A DNA stretch of 64,000 nucleotides from contig BLAL01000205.1 in the NCBI GenBank assembly GCA_015698045.1, forward strand, positions 124,001 through 188,000, read 5' to 3'. Position 1 is the first letter of the stretch; every line of letters begins with the position of its first letter. Source of the DNA: Rhizophagus clarus (Eukaryota; Glomeromycota; Glomeromycetes; Glomerales; Glomeraceae). Below the pieces are notes generated by a model that saw only the letters and a program-made list of their open reading frames with translations, was not told the DNA's origin and searched no databases. Both the position numbers and the translations under genes were made by a program. Of this stretch, positions 11,273 to 23,940 are shown piece after piece.

Positions 11273-12640
11273 AAATATTATAAATACAATCTGTAATCAA
11301 GGGGAAACCCTCAGCTTAGCTTTTTGCTCATTAATAAAATTAATAATTATTATATTTAACTAATGAAAGGATATTGTATTTTAGTTTAAGAGTACTGTCT
11401 TTAGTTATTTTATTCTGATATGTTAAATTAATGCCATTAGCGTGATCATCTAATGAAAAATATTATAGTATATTACATGAATATTAGTGTGATTATTAAC
11501 TTGTCCTTTAATATTTATTGTCAGGAAAGTAGTGTGGCATTAGTAATAGATGCTTTTCTTTTGATATCACCGTTTTTGAATTGCTATGATCAGGTGATTT
11601 ATCGATCAATTAAAAAAAAATAAAAAAAATACTGAAAACAGCTGAAAACAGCTGAAAACAACTGAAAACAATTAATTTATCAAAAATACTCTTATTAAAC
11701 ACATACAAAAAATACTATTTATAAATATTTTTCTTAAAAAACACTAAACTTGAAACCTTTAACATTCTTTATTATGTTATAAGATATTTTACAAGTGTTT
11801 TTTTATTTATTAAAAACTAAAGATCTAAATAAAAAAAAATAGTTAGAAATAAAAAAAAAGAAAAAAAAAAGAAAAAAAAACTAAAATAAAAAAAAATATT
11901 ACCTATTACTTAACAGTGAACTTTTAGAATTGTTAAGAATCAGTTTTTAGGAATCAGTTTTTAGAAATTGGTTTCTAGGAATCAGAGGAATCAGTTTATA
12001 AGCTATTGTGGTAAAAAAGGGCGAATGATAAAAAAATATTAGTAAAGTTTGTATAATGGTGGCTTAGCATTATACAGATCAAATAATGTTTGTGATATTT
12101 ATAGTAAAAAGTGATTTTAATTTTTGTAATCTAAAATCAATTTTTATTTATATAAAAAAAAGCCACTGATCACAGTAATTTGAAAATGGTGATAAAAATA
12201 AAAAATAATTTTATTTTTAAAAAAATAACAAATTTTATAAATATTTAATTGTCAGTTCATAAATGAATAGAAATTTAATATATAAAGTTTATATATAATT
12301 TGCAATAATTCCAAAATCTGCGTTTCCTCTGATCTAAGTTTGATTTATTAAATATAACTATAAGTAATTTTTGAGTTATATATTCATATGATATTTTCCT
12401 ACTTTTGTATAAAAAAAAATTATTATAAAGCAAGTTATTTATGCAGTTCGTATACATAGAACGATCGTCATTGCATAATTCCTACCAGAATTACATAATT
12501 TCTACCAGAATTAGGCGAAATGCAGATCTTGACTATTTATAAATAAATAAACTTTTCAGAATATGTTAATTGGTTAATTCAAAAACGTGCATATAAAAAA
12601 TTAGCATATCCCCGTTTTTCGTTCCCATTCATTCACGGAT
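11273..12640. other. AT-rich sequence with minor tandem repeats
   Basis: No gene recognised. Small arrays: CAGCTGAAAA-type repeats at about 11632-11672 and AATCAGTTTTTAG-type repeats at about 11935-12000. Neither is coding. Confidence 0.5.
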
Positions 12641-12645
12641 TACCA

Positions 12646-12722
12646 ATTAAATGGGATTTGGGATGGGATTTGGGAGAATGGGATTTGGGATTGGGATGGG
12701 ATGAGACTCCCATCCCATTTAA
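12646..12722. repeat. G-run cluster with flanking inverted repeat
   Basis: Within about 60 bases the plus strand has nine GGG runs spaced by short A/T linkers (units GGGATTT, GGGATGGGA), then the inverse CCCATCCCATTTAAATGGG. The short spacing could allow a G-quadruplex. It is a sharp exception to the AT-rich surroundings. The AAATGGG/CCCATTT ends suggest the edge of a small inverted-repeat element. Confidence 0.6.
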
Positions 12723-13545
12723 ATGGGCGGCAAGTATAGTTATACAATCTAAGCAGGGTTTCTTAAATAACACCGAGGGTGTTATATGCAGCGCTATACG
12801 GTATGTGGAGAATATGCGATCATTGTTATACTTAAATGTTGTATCGCATGAATCACAGGCTCGTAATTACAATAATACTATAAGAGACCAAACAGAATAA
12901 CGTTTATTTTTTGTAGGAAGATTTCAATGTTTTAGACGTGATCTATTCATATTCAGGGGTTGTGCGACGTTCGAGTGATATTCATATTTTTTTTCTAATT
13001 TCTTAATTTCTTCAGGCAAGCATGTTAGGATGATGGTTTTACACTATGCTTCTATTATCGATAAAACAATATTCGAATAGACAGTTCAAGCAACCGTACC
13101 AGAAATATGACACTTAATGACCTTAAAGTGTTGCATACAACATCTTTAAAACTTTCGATGACTTGTCAAGGATATGAAAATTTTAGAGGTAGGGGTATTT
13201 TTCTCATCCTCTTAAGGTGTTCACTGCGCTCAGCTGTGGTCATTTGTTCCATTTTGCACAGAGAAAAACTTATACCAGCAGTACCACTCCAGCATAAATA
13301 ATGCAGGTGAGATTCTCAGTACTTTAAGATGTAAAACCAGCTTCAGCTCAATTCGCCGGTAATCAAAGAAGGGGTTCCAGATCAAGATTCAAGGGACGGA
13401 TGAAATCAATGAGGAGGAAGTACCAAGAATCAAAGCTCTGCTTCCTCTAGCAGTAAAATAAAAGCGAGCAACTACATCTACAGATAAACCCTCCAACAAG
13501 AAAGTGAGGATTCTCATGTGTTAGAACAAACTTATACAAGAGATG
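12723..13545 (+). other. exon-like sequence of unknown gene, interrupted by the hAT
   Basis: Base composition is closer to coding than its flanks, and one frame (13371-13545) would read through the empty hAT target into 17170-17270, but with two stops (TAA near 13459, TAG near 13521). Another frame over the last 60 bases is also plausible, so I cannot fix the phase. No domain recognised. It may be the remnant of a gene disrupted by the hAT. Confidence 0.3.
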
Positions 13546-13559
13546 AGTATTAGTAGAGT

Positions 13560-13745
13560 TTGGATCCGTGTATCCGTTATCCATGTATCCGTACGGATAA
13601 CGGATTGCGGATACTCATTTTATTATTTTGGATAGAATCCTTGGATAAATAATTTTGTACGGATAATCCGTAGGTAATCCGCGGATAATCCTTATATCCA
13701 TGGATAAACAGATATGCGGATAATCCATTATATCCATGGATAACC
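13560..13745. repeat. left subterminal TTATCC/GGATAA array of the hAT
   Basis: More than ten copies of TATCC or its inverse, often as paired TATCCGTACGGATA-like palindromes. The right end (16870-17150) has the same motif as CGTTATCC/GCATTATCC. Subterminal repeats of this kind are typical hAT transposase binding sites; that role is inferred. Confidence 0.7.
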
Positions 13746-13759
13746 CGAAATATTTTTTT

Positions 13760-14330
13760 TACATAAACGCAATATTTCTCATTTATTTTTTTTATTAATT
13801 TATTTTTATTTTTAAATTTTATTCTTTAAACTGACAGACATTCAGAAAAGGTTTGTTTTTTTGGTTTTTTTTTTATAATTTAAATTTCGGAAAGATTGAA
13901 AGAAACGAGGCGAATAAATTAAATTACTAAAGGCTGTTTTGAGTTTTTTTTACTTTTTTAAATTTTAATTTTTTATTCTCGTTATTGCTTTGTCCTTGGT
14001 TTCATTACTAAACAATCTTTCTTTTTTTTTTATTAATTTCAGACAGTTTTAACGTTTTATTAGCCTATTAGGAGAAACAAAAGGTACTGTAGGTTAGTTT
14101 TTTTTTTTTTTACTTTTTTTTTATTTTTATTGTTGTTTCGTCTGCTATTTCATCCTTGTTACATTTACTAACCGAACTTTCTTTGTCTTCTTAGTTTTAG
14201 ATGGATCTATCAAGAGAAATGAGTAGGTTAGTAGATAATTTCACCATGCTGTTTCGTCCTTATAACCAATCTTTATTCTTTAGATTTTGATGATGCATCT
14301 CGGGAAGGTATATTTTATTTGTTTCCATTT
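13760..14330 (+). repeat. micro-exon ladder in the hAT leader
   Basis: Units: TTTCAG then ACAGTTTTAACGTTTT (about 14042), then GTACTG; after TTACTAACC and a T-run, TTAG then TTTTAGATGGATCTATC (about 14195), then GTAGAT; and TTTAG then ATTTTGATGATGC (about 14284), then GTATAT. It lies between the left terminus and the transposase start, so it could be a spliced noncoding leader. Confidence 0.5.
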
Positions 14331-14685
14331 GATTTCTTCATCTTACATTTCACTAATTTTTTTATATTTTATTTTTAGTTTTTACCAGTTTTCAGTTAAT
14401 GACATTTTTTGTTTTCTGTCATTTTTTTTTTAGTAATCAATAAATAAATAAAAAAATGTATAAAGTCAGATTTATTAAATGAGTAAATTTAATTTAAAAA
14501 AAAAATGAAAGAATCGGGAATTTTTTGAATTAATTCTTTCCGAATTTTCAGAATTGATTTTTCTGGTTGTGTAATTGTGTTTCGTAATACAATCAATATA
14601 AATGATCGATTTTTTGATCTTTGGCGAAAAAATTTTTTAATTTCAATTTTTCATTTTCACTTTTGCAATTTTAGTGTTTTAAATA

Positions 14686-16841
14686 ATGGAACTTAACAAT
14701 GACGAAGACAATGCTTATTTTAGTGATTCTGCTCGAACTGATAGTACAGCTGGTACAGAAGCAAGTGGAAGAAAGAGAAGAAGGGTTTTAGTTGTGGATA
14801 AAACAGATATATGGCGTTATTTTAATAAGTTGGATCCACCAAAACCCAAACATAAAAAAGGCTCTTGCAATGTAGAGATTAGGACAAGCAAAGATGTGAA
14901 AATATGTGGACATGTAATTAATACAGATGGATCAACTGGTAATTTTTAGTCTCATTTAGAAGCTAATCATGGTATACTTAGATCTGAAAAAGAAAATACT
15001 AGCAGTAATCCTACTCAAGCCAAAGTTGATGTAATGTTTCAAAAACAGTGGTCAAAAAATCCTAAGCGCAAGCGAGAGTGTGATGAAGCGTTAACAGAAT
15101 GACATGCAACCGCTTTATGTGTTAAAGAATGAAGGTTTTATTAATTTAGTTAAAACACTTGATCCTTATTATACTCTTCCAAGTGACAAATACGTCAAAA
15201 AGCTTATTACTAAAGCATATAATAATTCTAAACAAGAACTAATAAAATTATTTGGTAATACCATAAAATTCTGTTTGATCACGACAGATTTATGGACTGG
15301 TAGAGATCGTCAAGGGTATATTGGTGTTACGTGCTCATTTATCAACAAAGAATTCGATAATGTTAGCATGTCAATATATGGAGTATCCTCATACAAGTCA
15401 AAATATTGCACGAACAATAATGAATCTAATTTTTGAATGGGGTTTGGAAAAAAAATTTATTTGTATTACTACCGATAATGGTAGTAATATGGTCGCTGCT
15501 TCTAGACTTTTACCTAATACATTTCGGATTCCCTGTGCAGCTCGTACATTAAATCTTGTAGTAAATAAAGGTTTAATACCAGTTGAAATCTTAATAGCAC
15601 GTGCAAAACGACTTATTAATTTTTTTATGAGTCCAAAACAAAATGAACGGTTAAAGGCAATACAAACATGTCATTTAAATGGAACTGAGGTTTATTTTCA
15701 CATTTATTTTAATATATTTCATTATTTATTCATAATATTAATAATACTAAATATAGCCTTTTTTTAGGATTTTTCAGAAAATCACAAGTATTTGCGTACA
15801 ATTCAGGACATGAAGACGAGATGGAATTCGTCATATCTTGCATGAGAACGTCTTCTTAAACTTCATCATGCAATTAATATTTTAATTGCAACTATGAGTA
15901 CCGAAAGTGAATCTGATACAGATACAAAAAAAGATTTAAAACGTCTTAAAGAAATAATGCTTAGTGATGATGAGTGGAAACTTATGAAACAATTAACTAA
16001 AATACTTCAACCTTTTTATGATGGAACTAAATTACTAGGTGGTGAAAAGTATGCAACAGCTTCTTTTATGTATTATGTTGTGGCTACTCTTCAAATTAAA
16101 GTAATTCCTAAAGAAGTTGAAGTAGTAAATTTGACAAATGATGATGATGCATTTGATGATGATATTGAATTTGAAGATGGTGATGATGACGATGTTATTA
16201 TTATGCAAAACACAAAAAGAAAAATCAAGATTAAAAATCCTTTAAATTGTGAAGGAAAGGAAGAAGAAGTCAAAAGAAATTTATATCATTTATTACATCA
16301 TTATTGGGAAAATCCAGCAAAAGAAGGAATGATATCAGCATTGCTAGATCCACGTGTAAAAAGTCTCAATTTTGTTTCTAGTTTAAAAAAAGAAGGGATA
16401 ATTTCTCTTTTGCGTGATGAATATCAATTTGTTAAAGAATCAGAAGAGTTTGCTACTGGTACTAAATTAAATAGTGATGATTTAGATTTATTAGAATCAA
16501 ATAACTCTTTACTTATAGATATGTTTGCAGAAAGTCAAAGTGCCGAAAATGAAATTAATGATTACCTTTCATTACAACAATTATCTCCTAAAACCGATCC
16601 TTATAAATGGTGGGCAGGAAATCAAAATAGATTTCCGATTTTATCTTATTTAGCCAAAAAATATTTATCAATTTCCGCTACTTCAACTTCTAGTGAAAGG
16701 TTATTTTCTCAAGCAGGTAATACAATGACAGCAAAACGTACGCAACTAAAGCCAAAGTTCTTTGAAAAGCTTTTGTTTCTAAAAAAAAATCATAAAATTT
16801 TAGGTAATATTTTTCCACCGGAAATTTATAATGAGATTTGA
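14686..16841 (+). pseudogene. hAT transposase, recently broken
   Basis: Two exons: 14686-15689 and 15768-16841, with a 78-bp intron. In order: a BED-like finger region (KICGHVI then SHLEANH, 14890-14975), first catalytic Asp in TTDLWTGRD (about 15285), second in ITTDNGSNM (about 15470), PCAARTLNL where the usual His is Arg, KTRWNSSYL, an acidic insert near 16130-16200, and the C-terminal dimerisation block (WWAGNQ to TSTSSERLFSQAG, 16605-16715). Breaks: TAG at 14947 where Trp fits, a frameshift near 15100, a frameshift near 15390, and TGA near 15844 where Trp fits. Few lesions and intact ends suggest recent insertion. Confidence 0.88.
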
Positions 16842-17161
16842 TCAAATTTAAAATTTAATAAATAAATAGGGTATAAATATCCTTATTATCCGTATTATCT
16901 GTATTATTCATATATCTGCATTATCTGCATTATCCGTGTTATCTGCATAATCCACGTTATCCGTGTTATCCGCATTATCCGTATATCCATATTATCTGTA
17001 TTATCCGTACTATCCATGGATAACATGGATATGGATTATCCATTCAAATTTTTTTTTAAATTATCCATATCCAGGCTTAATTTTTGTATGGATAACGGAT
17101 ACTAGATTTTTATTATGGATATGTATCCATGGATAACATGGATACACGGATCCAAACTCTA

Positions 17162-17559
17162 AGTATTAGCGCTCCTAAAGTTTCGGAAGTTAAGGAAAGT
17201 GAAATATATATAACTAGCTATATGATATCAGGAAAAGTTTCAATAGAAGGTGATCATTAAACTTTGATTATTTTACTGCATCATCGAAGCCGCATAATTG
17301 ATTAATTAATACATGTTAGACTCAATTTTCATATTGTATCTCCGTCATCTGCCGCATGATTTAAATATTTTAATAGCTCAATTGATTTACGCGATTCATC
17401 ATTTGTGATCATAGACACGATCAGATCAGTATATATAGATCATAGACGCGACCAGAAGGTTTTTTGCACTTTTTTGTGACAAGAAAAAAAAAATAAATAA
17501 AACTAGGAACAAAAACTACAATTTAAGAAACAAATCTTTGTCCTTTATTCTCAAAAACA
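17162..17559 (+). promoter_or_regulatory. upstream region of the 17.56-kb gene
   Basis: Contains the right hAT target copy and two copies of a GATCATAGAC(A/G)CGA motif (about 17410 and 17440) around a TATATATA box near 17431. The start codon context is CAAAAACAATG. Promoter function is inferred from position only. Confidence 0.35.
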
Positions 17560-19252
17560 ATGCCTGAATATGGAATCAACGAACCGTATGCCGGTTATAA
17601 CGGTAAGTTTTACAACTTGCAATCAGACTTAGAAATTAAATATTAATTAGAACTCGAATAAATTTTTATTTAGTTCTGGTCTCTTATTTACAAAAATATA
17701 ATAATGTGTCATACTACGGTTTTCTCAAACGTAATAGAAATGTCATGGTTGATACTTTATCTTCAAGTTTTGACTCTCAGGACCTTAACATTACTTGGTC
17801 TCGAAATTTTCTAAGGGAAGCAGAAAGATTGGTGCAGGACAAAAACATATTAGCTGACATGAAAACCAAGGTTCGTTTTCTTTTATTTTGCAAAATAGAG
17901 GAACTCCTGGTCGACCCCGTCTTGGCTTAGGAGAATTACTGTCTTTGACAGCTTGGTACCCACTCCAAGTCCTCAATTCAGGCAATCTATTTTGTTGTTG
18001 TAAAGGACTGCGAGTTCTGGAGGAGGAACTGGCTATGAATCTTTATACTAAATATAAGTTAATGCACTGCTAACATCATCTTTCTCTCAATAATAGGTAA
18101 ATTTGGAACATGATAACAATCGATTGCGATCCTTCTGGGAAGGAGTAATCAAGGAACATGAGTTGGTGAGTAAGCTTATATGATTCGATTGTGGATTTTA
18201 TGATGTCTAATATTCAGTTACTATTTTTAGAGACGAGAACTTTTCGAGTATGAGAATGAAAAAAAATGCGTTCTTCAAACCCTTCATGATCTTGATGATA
18301 AAATACAAACAACAAGTGCTCAGATTGCTGAGTTAATTAATAATCAGAAGGAAGAAGATCCACTAACAATATATAATAATTTTGATCAACAAGATGATTA
18401 TTATAATGAGATTTGGAGGATAAAACGCAGAAAAGAGAAATCTAAGGCGATTATTAATGATGTAAAAATACCAAAGGATTTAATTACAGATTCTGGAATT
18501 TCGTTGAATTATAATGCAACAGAAGAAAATCTTGATGGCTATATCTCATGTGTTGATTCAGACGAAGATGATCCTAAATTACAAGAGAGACTTAAAAAAT
18601 TAAAAGAAAAATATAAGGAAAATTCTAGTAAGTTCACATTATATTGTCAATATCAATTAGTATAGTCATAATTACTTACTTTGAACAATATAGGAGTATA
18701 TCAACCAGATACTGAAGTGCCAGTTCTTGAACAATTTATTATTAACACATCTCAAGAACAAGATCAAGAGGAAATTCCACAGGATGATGTCTGCAATGAT
18801 AATCCTGTTAACCCTCAAAAACAAGATCAGGTGGAAATTCCACAGGATGATACCCGTGATGATAATCCCGTTAATCCTCAAGAACAAAATCAGGCGGAAA
18901 TTCCACAGAATGATATCCATAATGATAATCCTAATCATAATAAACTACCATCACCTAATACCAGTTATAGTGCTTGTGATGGTGTTGGTAGTGGTGTTAC
19001 AAGTACTAGAAGAAAAATTGCACGAAAATGTAAAAAAAATGCAAATTATTATTATGGTCCTTCGCCAAGAAAGCGCGGTAAAGCTTCACGAATATCACCT
19101 TCCCCTTCACGAACATTACTTCCCCTTCACGATTATCCAATTTTTCTGATGAAGAGGTACAGTATAAACTAAAATTATACTTTTAAAGATAGAATATTGA
19201 CTTTTGCTTTATTTATTGTTATAGGAGAGGCCAAGGAAAAGGAAATGCATAA
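17560..19252 (+). CDS. six-exon gene of unknown function, coiled-coil and acidic repeats
   Basis: Exon model: 17560-17602, 17674-17870, 18097-18165, 18231-18627, 18694-19156, 19225-19252; 1197 nt, 398 residues, all introns GT-AG and phases consistent. The N-terminal half (YYGFLKRNRNVMVDTLSSSF, FLREAERLVQDKN, RLRSFWEGVIKEHE) resembles a multicopy Rhizophagus family I recall without known function; the following exon is helical and Glu/Lys-rich. Exon 5 holds three copies of a 60-bp repeat coding QDDxxxDNPVNPQ-type peptides, then a basic segment (TRRKIARKCKKN). A 20-bp duplication at 19113-19132 shifts the last part of exon 5. Without it the frame would run to a TAA at 19284-19286 with a Cys-containing end (KCIRCPLHCPEQEI). 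The function is unknown. Confidence 0.7.
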
Positions 19253-19289
19253 GATGCCCTCTCCATTGTCCGGAACAAGAAATTTAACA

Positions 19290-20180
19290 TATGTCTATCT
19301 ACTTTAATGTATTTATTCTTAAGTTTATTCGCATATTAATTATTTTTTATTCACAGATAATTTATTTAGCATAATATAATGTAGCTTACACATGTACCTC
19401 TTGTAAAAAAAATAAAAGATAATATGAAATCTTATTGATGTTTAAATGTTTTGCTTACTACTGTACGCTATTTTATTTATCTTGTGATCTCAAAAAAAAA
19501 TAATATATTTCTATGCCATGTAATCACAATGTTTTGAGACTGTGACCAGCGGGTCACAATGTCATTTTTTGAAGAATTATTCTCAACTAAAAAGTATATA
19601 GATAATTAATGAACTACATAATCAATGAATTACATTGTGCAATGAAGTACCATTGAATTCAGCCCTCTATCTACATGTTGGGTATTAAGGACCTAAGTTT
19701 TCGATTACTAAAAAACGATTGCTGTTTTCTTATTCAATAATATGCTCTTGGATTATTTTCTCGTCTTGAGCATTAATTCGTTAAAACTATCTATAACAAA
19801 AGAACATGTCAATATAAATTGTATGCATCTATCCTTAATATGAGCAGACACATATATATTTATCACTGATCAAATAAAGGGCTATCAGCATGCGCAGATC
19901 AAGTTTATACATTCGACCTTCAGATTAAACAGTATCGTGTAATAATATTTGATAGAATTCAACCAATATTCGCATATATTATTAATATTAATTTATATTA
20001 TTTATATGTAAATTAGTAAAAAATGGTATTAATGCATCCGTGCAAATAAAATATTTAGATTCTCGTAACCCGCGCGCGTCAATTTTTCAAAAAATCAAAA
20101 AAAAATTTTTATAGTAAACTATTTTATCACATTATGGATGTCAAGTTAAAATGCATTTTATTATAATAATTGGTTTTATT
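19290..20180. other. intergenic, AT-rich
   Basis: No gene seen. Two small oddities: an inverted repeat TGTGACC-AGC-GGGTCACA near 19543-19560, and a CCCGCGCGCG run near 20069 in very AT-rich DNA. Confidence 0.5.
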
Positions 20181-20185
20181 AGGAA

Positions 20186-22773
20186 TTATGCATCTGTTCG
20201 CCTTCTCTTTGATTGTTGTAATTTAACCTTCCTATTTCTTCTTTTTTTACTGTCAACTGGAATATAGCATTCATTACAATAGTAATAATACCCTTCTTCA
20301 ATATCGACTTGATTATTAGATTCTTCATCACCCTTTTCGGAGATTTTTCCACACTGAAAACAGATATCTTCAAATAAACCAGATGAGTAATAAGGAATTT
20401 CCATTGGAGAATTACATGTTAAGCTATTATTAATTTTAACTTTTTCGAAAATTTCGCTCACATTATCACTTTCATAATCATCATTATTATTAGAAACTTC
20501 AGTGTCAGCTAAAGTATCGAAGGAATCTCCACACACATATTGAATTGTATCAATATACCTCTCCAAATTAGAAATCTCAATTGAATTTAATTCTGTTTTA
20601 CTATATAATACACGCCACCTGTAACATTCAACAACAACTCCAACATTTTTGGCAAATTGAGCATTAGGACTAAATCCCATCTTGTTTGTTTGTTTGTCTT
20701 TCTATTGGTGTTTTAATGAAGGTCGATGCTGTTCTGTGGTAATTGTTCCATAAATTTCTGAAAATTCTTTATAACTTGTTTTATCAATGGTTGGAATTGG
20801 ATCTGGTATTAATGAATGAACTTGAGAAAAATCTACTTCATCACTTTTTAATGGCTTACAAATATTACAGTCCGCTTTACCACATTTTTTAATTTGAAAG
20901 AAATAATGCCTTGATTTGCAACAGTGGTTATAAAATTCTTGAAATTTTTCCTTACAAATAAATTAATAAAAATTAGCTAGTATTTATTTTAAATACTTAA
21001 GGACAATGTGTTTTCTCATTACCTTATTTTTAATACTTTTTTTTGTTCTGTCATCCAATTCTAATGTTTCATCAATTTCTAATAGTAATTCCCATAATTC
21101 ACAAATATCTTCATCAGATGCTGCCTTAAAAGTTTTAAAAGATTCTTCCTTCAAAATTAATCTTTCAAAGATGCCTTTCATTAAATCAATTGTAGGTTGT
21201 AAACTTTTCCTTTAAATATGGTTTTGTGATTTTTCACAAATATCATCCATAGAATTGCATCTTTTCATTATCTTTTCTAATTCTTCACTCATTTCATTAC
21301 ACATCAAACCAACACACTGCAAGCCAAGATTTAATATTGACATAATGCATTTAACAGGTTTTTCCAAGAATGACCTGGAGGAGTTCTGACAGCAACCAAT
21401 AAATCTAAGCTATTAATGCCATTTGAACATGAATATATGTAACTCTATAATCTGGTCCTCCCATCTGTATAAAGAAATAAATAAGGTTTATTTTCATCTT
21501 GATGTTTCAAAATCTTATATAATTCAGCCAGATGTCATAAGGGATCAGAAGGTTGAAATATTGAATCTTTCAAACCTATATATATTTGTCCTTTATAAAA
21601 TGACTCTTCTATTGTACAAGAAATATCACAAATCATTGTAACACTAGGTATTATACCACACTTCGTAAAATCATAATCTGCAACTTGAAAAGTTTTACTT
21701 TTTGATACAATAATTTGTCTTCCTCTTTCAACTGCTGCAACTGAATAGCCTGGTTCACCAACTTTGTACTGATACTTATCATCCATGAATACTAATCATA
21801 AATTTTTACGTAATAAAATTACCATCTCCTTTTGATAATAAAATAGAGCACTTGCATAATGTGCATCTTCATAGTCATAACGTAACTGTCTAGTTTGAAC
21901 CATAAATTTAATTGGTAATTTACAAGTAAATTGCAAGCTACTTTTATGTGTGGGTTTTTTGGCCAAAATTGTAAACGAATCCATTGTAAAAAAAGAGTTG
22001 GAATATTTAAAGAACAGATTTTAAATACTTGATTTCAAAAATCTCTAATTGAAATTACTACTGTTAAATATTAAAATATATTATGCCTCTTTTCATCAAC
22101 TGTTAAATTGATTCTTATGCCATATCTTCTAGATACTTTAATATATATTCCTAAAATAAATCATATTTAAATATTCTATCTTCATTAATTTCACGTAAAT
22201 CTGTAATTAATTCTGGATCACCCAGTTCAAACATTAATAGCACTCAATTATTAATGTTTTGTGTTACTGAATTTACTGAAGCTGAAAAATCTTCTAACTA
22301 TGTAGAATAAATATAACAAATTCTTGCCTTTTCAACTTTACCAATACAAAGCTCAATAGTATTAATAAATTCTTTTCTCATTACTCTGGTATGATATATT
22401 TGAATAGTTTGTTTCAAATTATTTCTAATTTTATAATGCTTATTGACTAATTCTTCCTCATTAGCATTATTATCAATAAGCCAAAGATAAATAGAATTTT
22501 GAATATTTCCGTGATGGTATATGTATTTTTCTACTTTAAACAAAAAAGCATTCTTTAGTTTTTCAATAAATCTGCATCTCCTCCTAAATTTTAATTAATT
22601 GATAAGTTTAATTATTAATATTAATTATTAATATCAATTACTAAAAAAAAATAATTAACTTACATTTATTTATTTGGACAAAATTGGCTAATGTTTATTG
22701 ATTCTCAATATGATGATTCTTTCAAAGACCTTGTTAACAATTTAAATTCTTCAATAATAATAAGTGGTCGCCA
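20186..22773 (-). pseudogene. decayed DDE-like transposase gene, C-terminal part
   Basis: Minus-strand order: IEKLKNAFLFKVEKYIYHHG (22560), MFELGDPELITDLREINED (about 22240), then DDKYQYKVGEPGYSVAAVER (21786), VADYDFTKCGIIPSVTMICD, a YTDGG...DYRVTYIH segment near 21465, RTPPGHSW followed by IMSILNLGLQ (about 21380), then a Glu/Asp-rich tail and a basic end. I read DDK, TDGGPD and the residue before IMSILN as a likely DDE triad of a family repeated in Rhizophagus and corals; in this copy the third position is Lys. There is a GT-AG intron near 22590-22664, a 1-nt insertion near 21462 and many stops. Confidence 0.6.
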
Positions 22774-23279
22774 AGTATTTGTAATGTTGGTATGGAACAG
22801 GAACATGTCCTTAGATGGGACAGTCTGGGACAATCCAAGTCTTTGAACAAGACTTGCAATGTCCAAATACATTTGGAACATATATATAAATATATATTTA
22901 ATATGAAGTTATCTAGGTGCCACCCCGGATGGTATCAGTTTTTCTGCCACCCCTATCACGTAATTTAAAATAAATTTTAATTGCCCAATCTTAATCAGTT
23001 AATTTTTAACTTTAATTTTTTTCGTATAAAAAAAATTTTTTTCGCAAAGATAATCTTTAATAAATGACAATTTAAACCAAAATTAAAAAATATACTTATA
23101 TCTGATATGATTTTAAAAAGAAACTTTAGTTATTGTATTCAGTACTTTTTTAGTTAATTATTTTATTAAATATATGTTACAAGTGAATTTAAATCTAAAC
23201 GATTATTTATTTTTAACAAATCTAGTAATAAATGATATAAATAGGTAATCTAACAACAAACTACAATGATAAAAAAGAA

Positions 23280-23940
23280 ATAATTAGTAAAAGCGAAAGG
23301 AGATCAAAGGGGAAGCAAAAGAAGATGGAAAATAAGGAAGAGAAGAATAAAAAAAAAGGAGAGGTGGAAGAATAATGAGAAATGAAAAAAAAGGAAAGAG
23401 TTGATGTGAAATGAAAAAAAAAAGATATGAAACGAAAAAAAAGAATGATGTAAAACGAAAAAAAAGAATGATATGAGACAAAAAAAAAAGGATATAAAAT
23501 GAAAAAAAAGGATGTTGTGGAACGAAAAAAAGGATGATGTGGAATGAAAAAAAGGATATTGCGAAATGAAAAAAAGGATTATGCGAAATGAAAAAAAAGA
23601 ATGATGCGAAATGAAAAAAAAAGAAGGAAGTGAAATGAAAAAAAAAGAAGGAAGTGAAAAAAATGATGAGAAACGAAAAAAAGAAGGAGAAAATGATGAG
23701 GAAATGATGTAAAAAGAAAAAAAGGGGAAGTGATGATGAAAGAAAAAGGAAAATGTTATGAGGAAAGAAAAAAAGAAGAGGTAATGATAGAAAACAAAAA
23801 AAAGGAAATAAGAAATGAAGAAAAGAATAGGAAAGGAAAAAGATGATAGAAACCAATAAGGGACGAATGGTAATGGAAAAATGATAAGAGACGAAGTGGA
23901 AAATTGAAATAGAGAAATAAAATTACAAAAAGAACCCCAA
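23280..23940 (-). repeat. purine-rich tract (pyrimidine tract on minus strand)
   Basis: Runs such as GAAACGAAAAAAAAG and GATGATGTGGAATG-AAAAAA fill 650 bp. Long frames inside are low-complexity and not genes. It follows the ladder in the same relative orientation as at 3880-4790. Confidence 0.8.

Larger units (their letters stand above)
13554..17161 (+). mobile_element. full-length hAT DNA transposon, 3.6 kb
   Basis: The ends are inverted copies beginning TAGAGTTTGGATCCGTG. An exact 8-bp target duplication AGTATTAG flanks the element (13546-13553 and 17162-17169), as is usual for hAT. Both ends carry arrays of a GGATAA/TTATCC motif (13560-13745; 16870-17150), likely transposase binding sites. 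Inside are a micro-exon ladder (13760-14330) and one transposase gene on the plus strand. The transposase is broken, so the copy cannot move alone. Confidence 0.92.

Noticed and set aside
8185..11340. The two 250-bp repeats as paired long terminal repeats of one retrotransposon
   Set aside because: No retroelement gene lies between them, the ends are not defined, and the space is filled by the foldback element.
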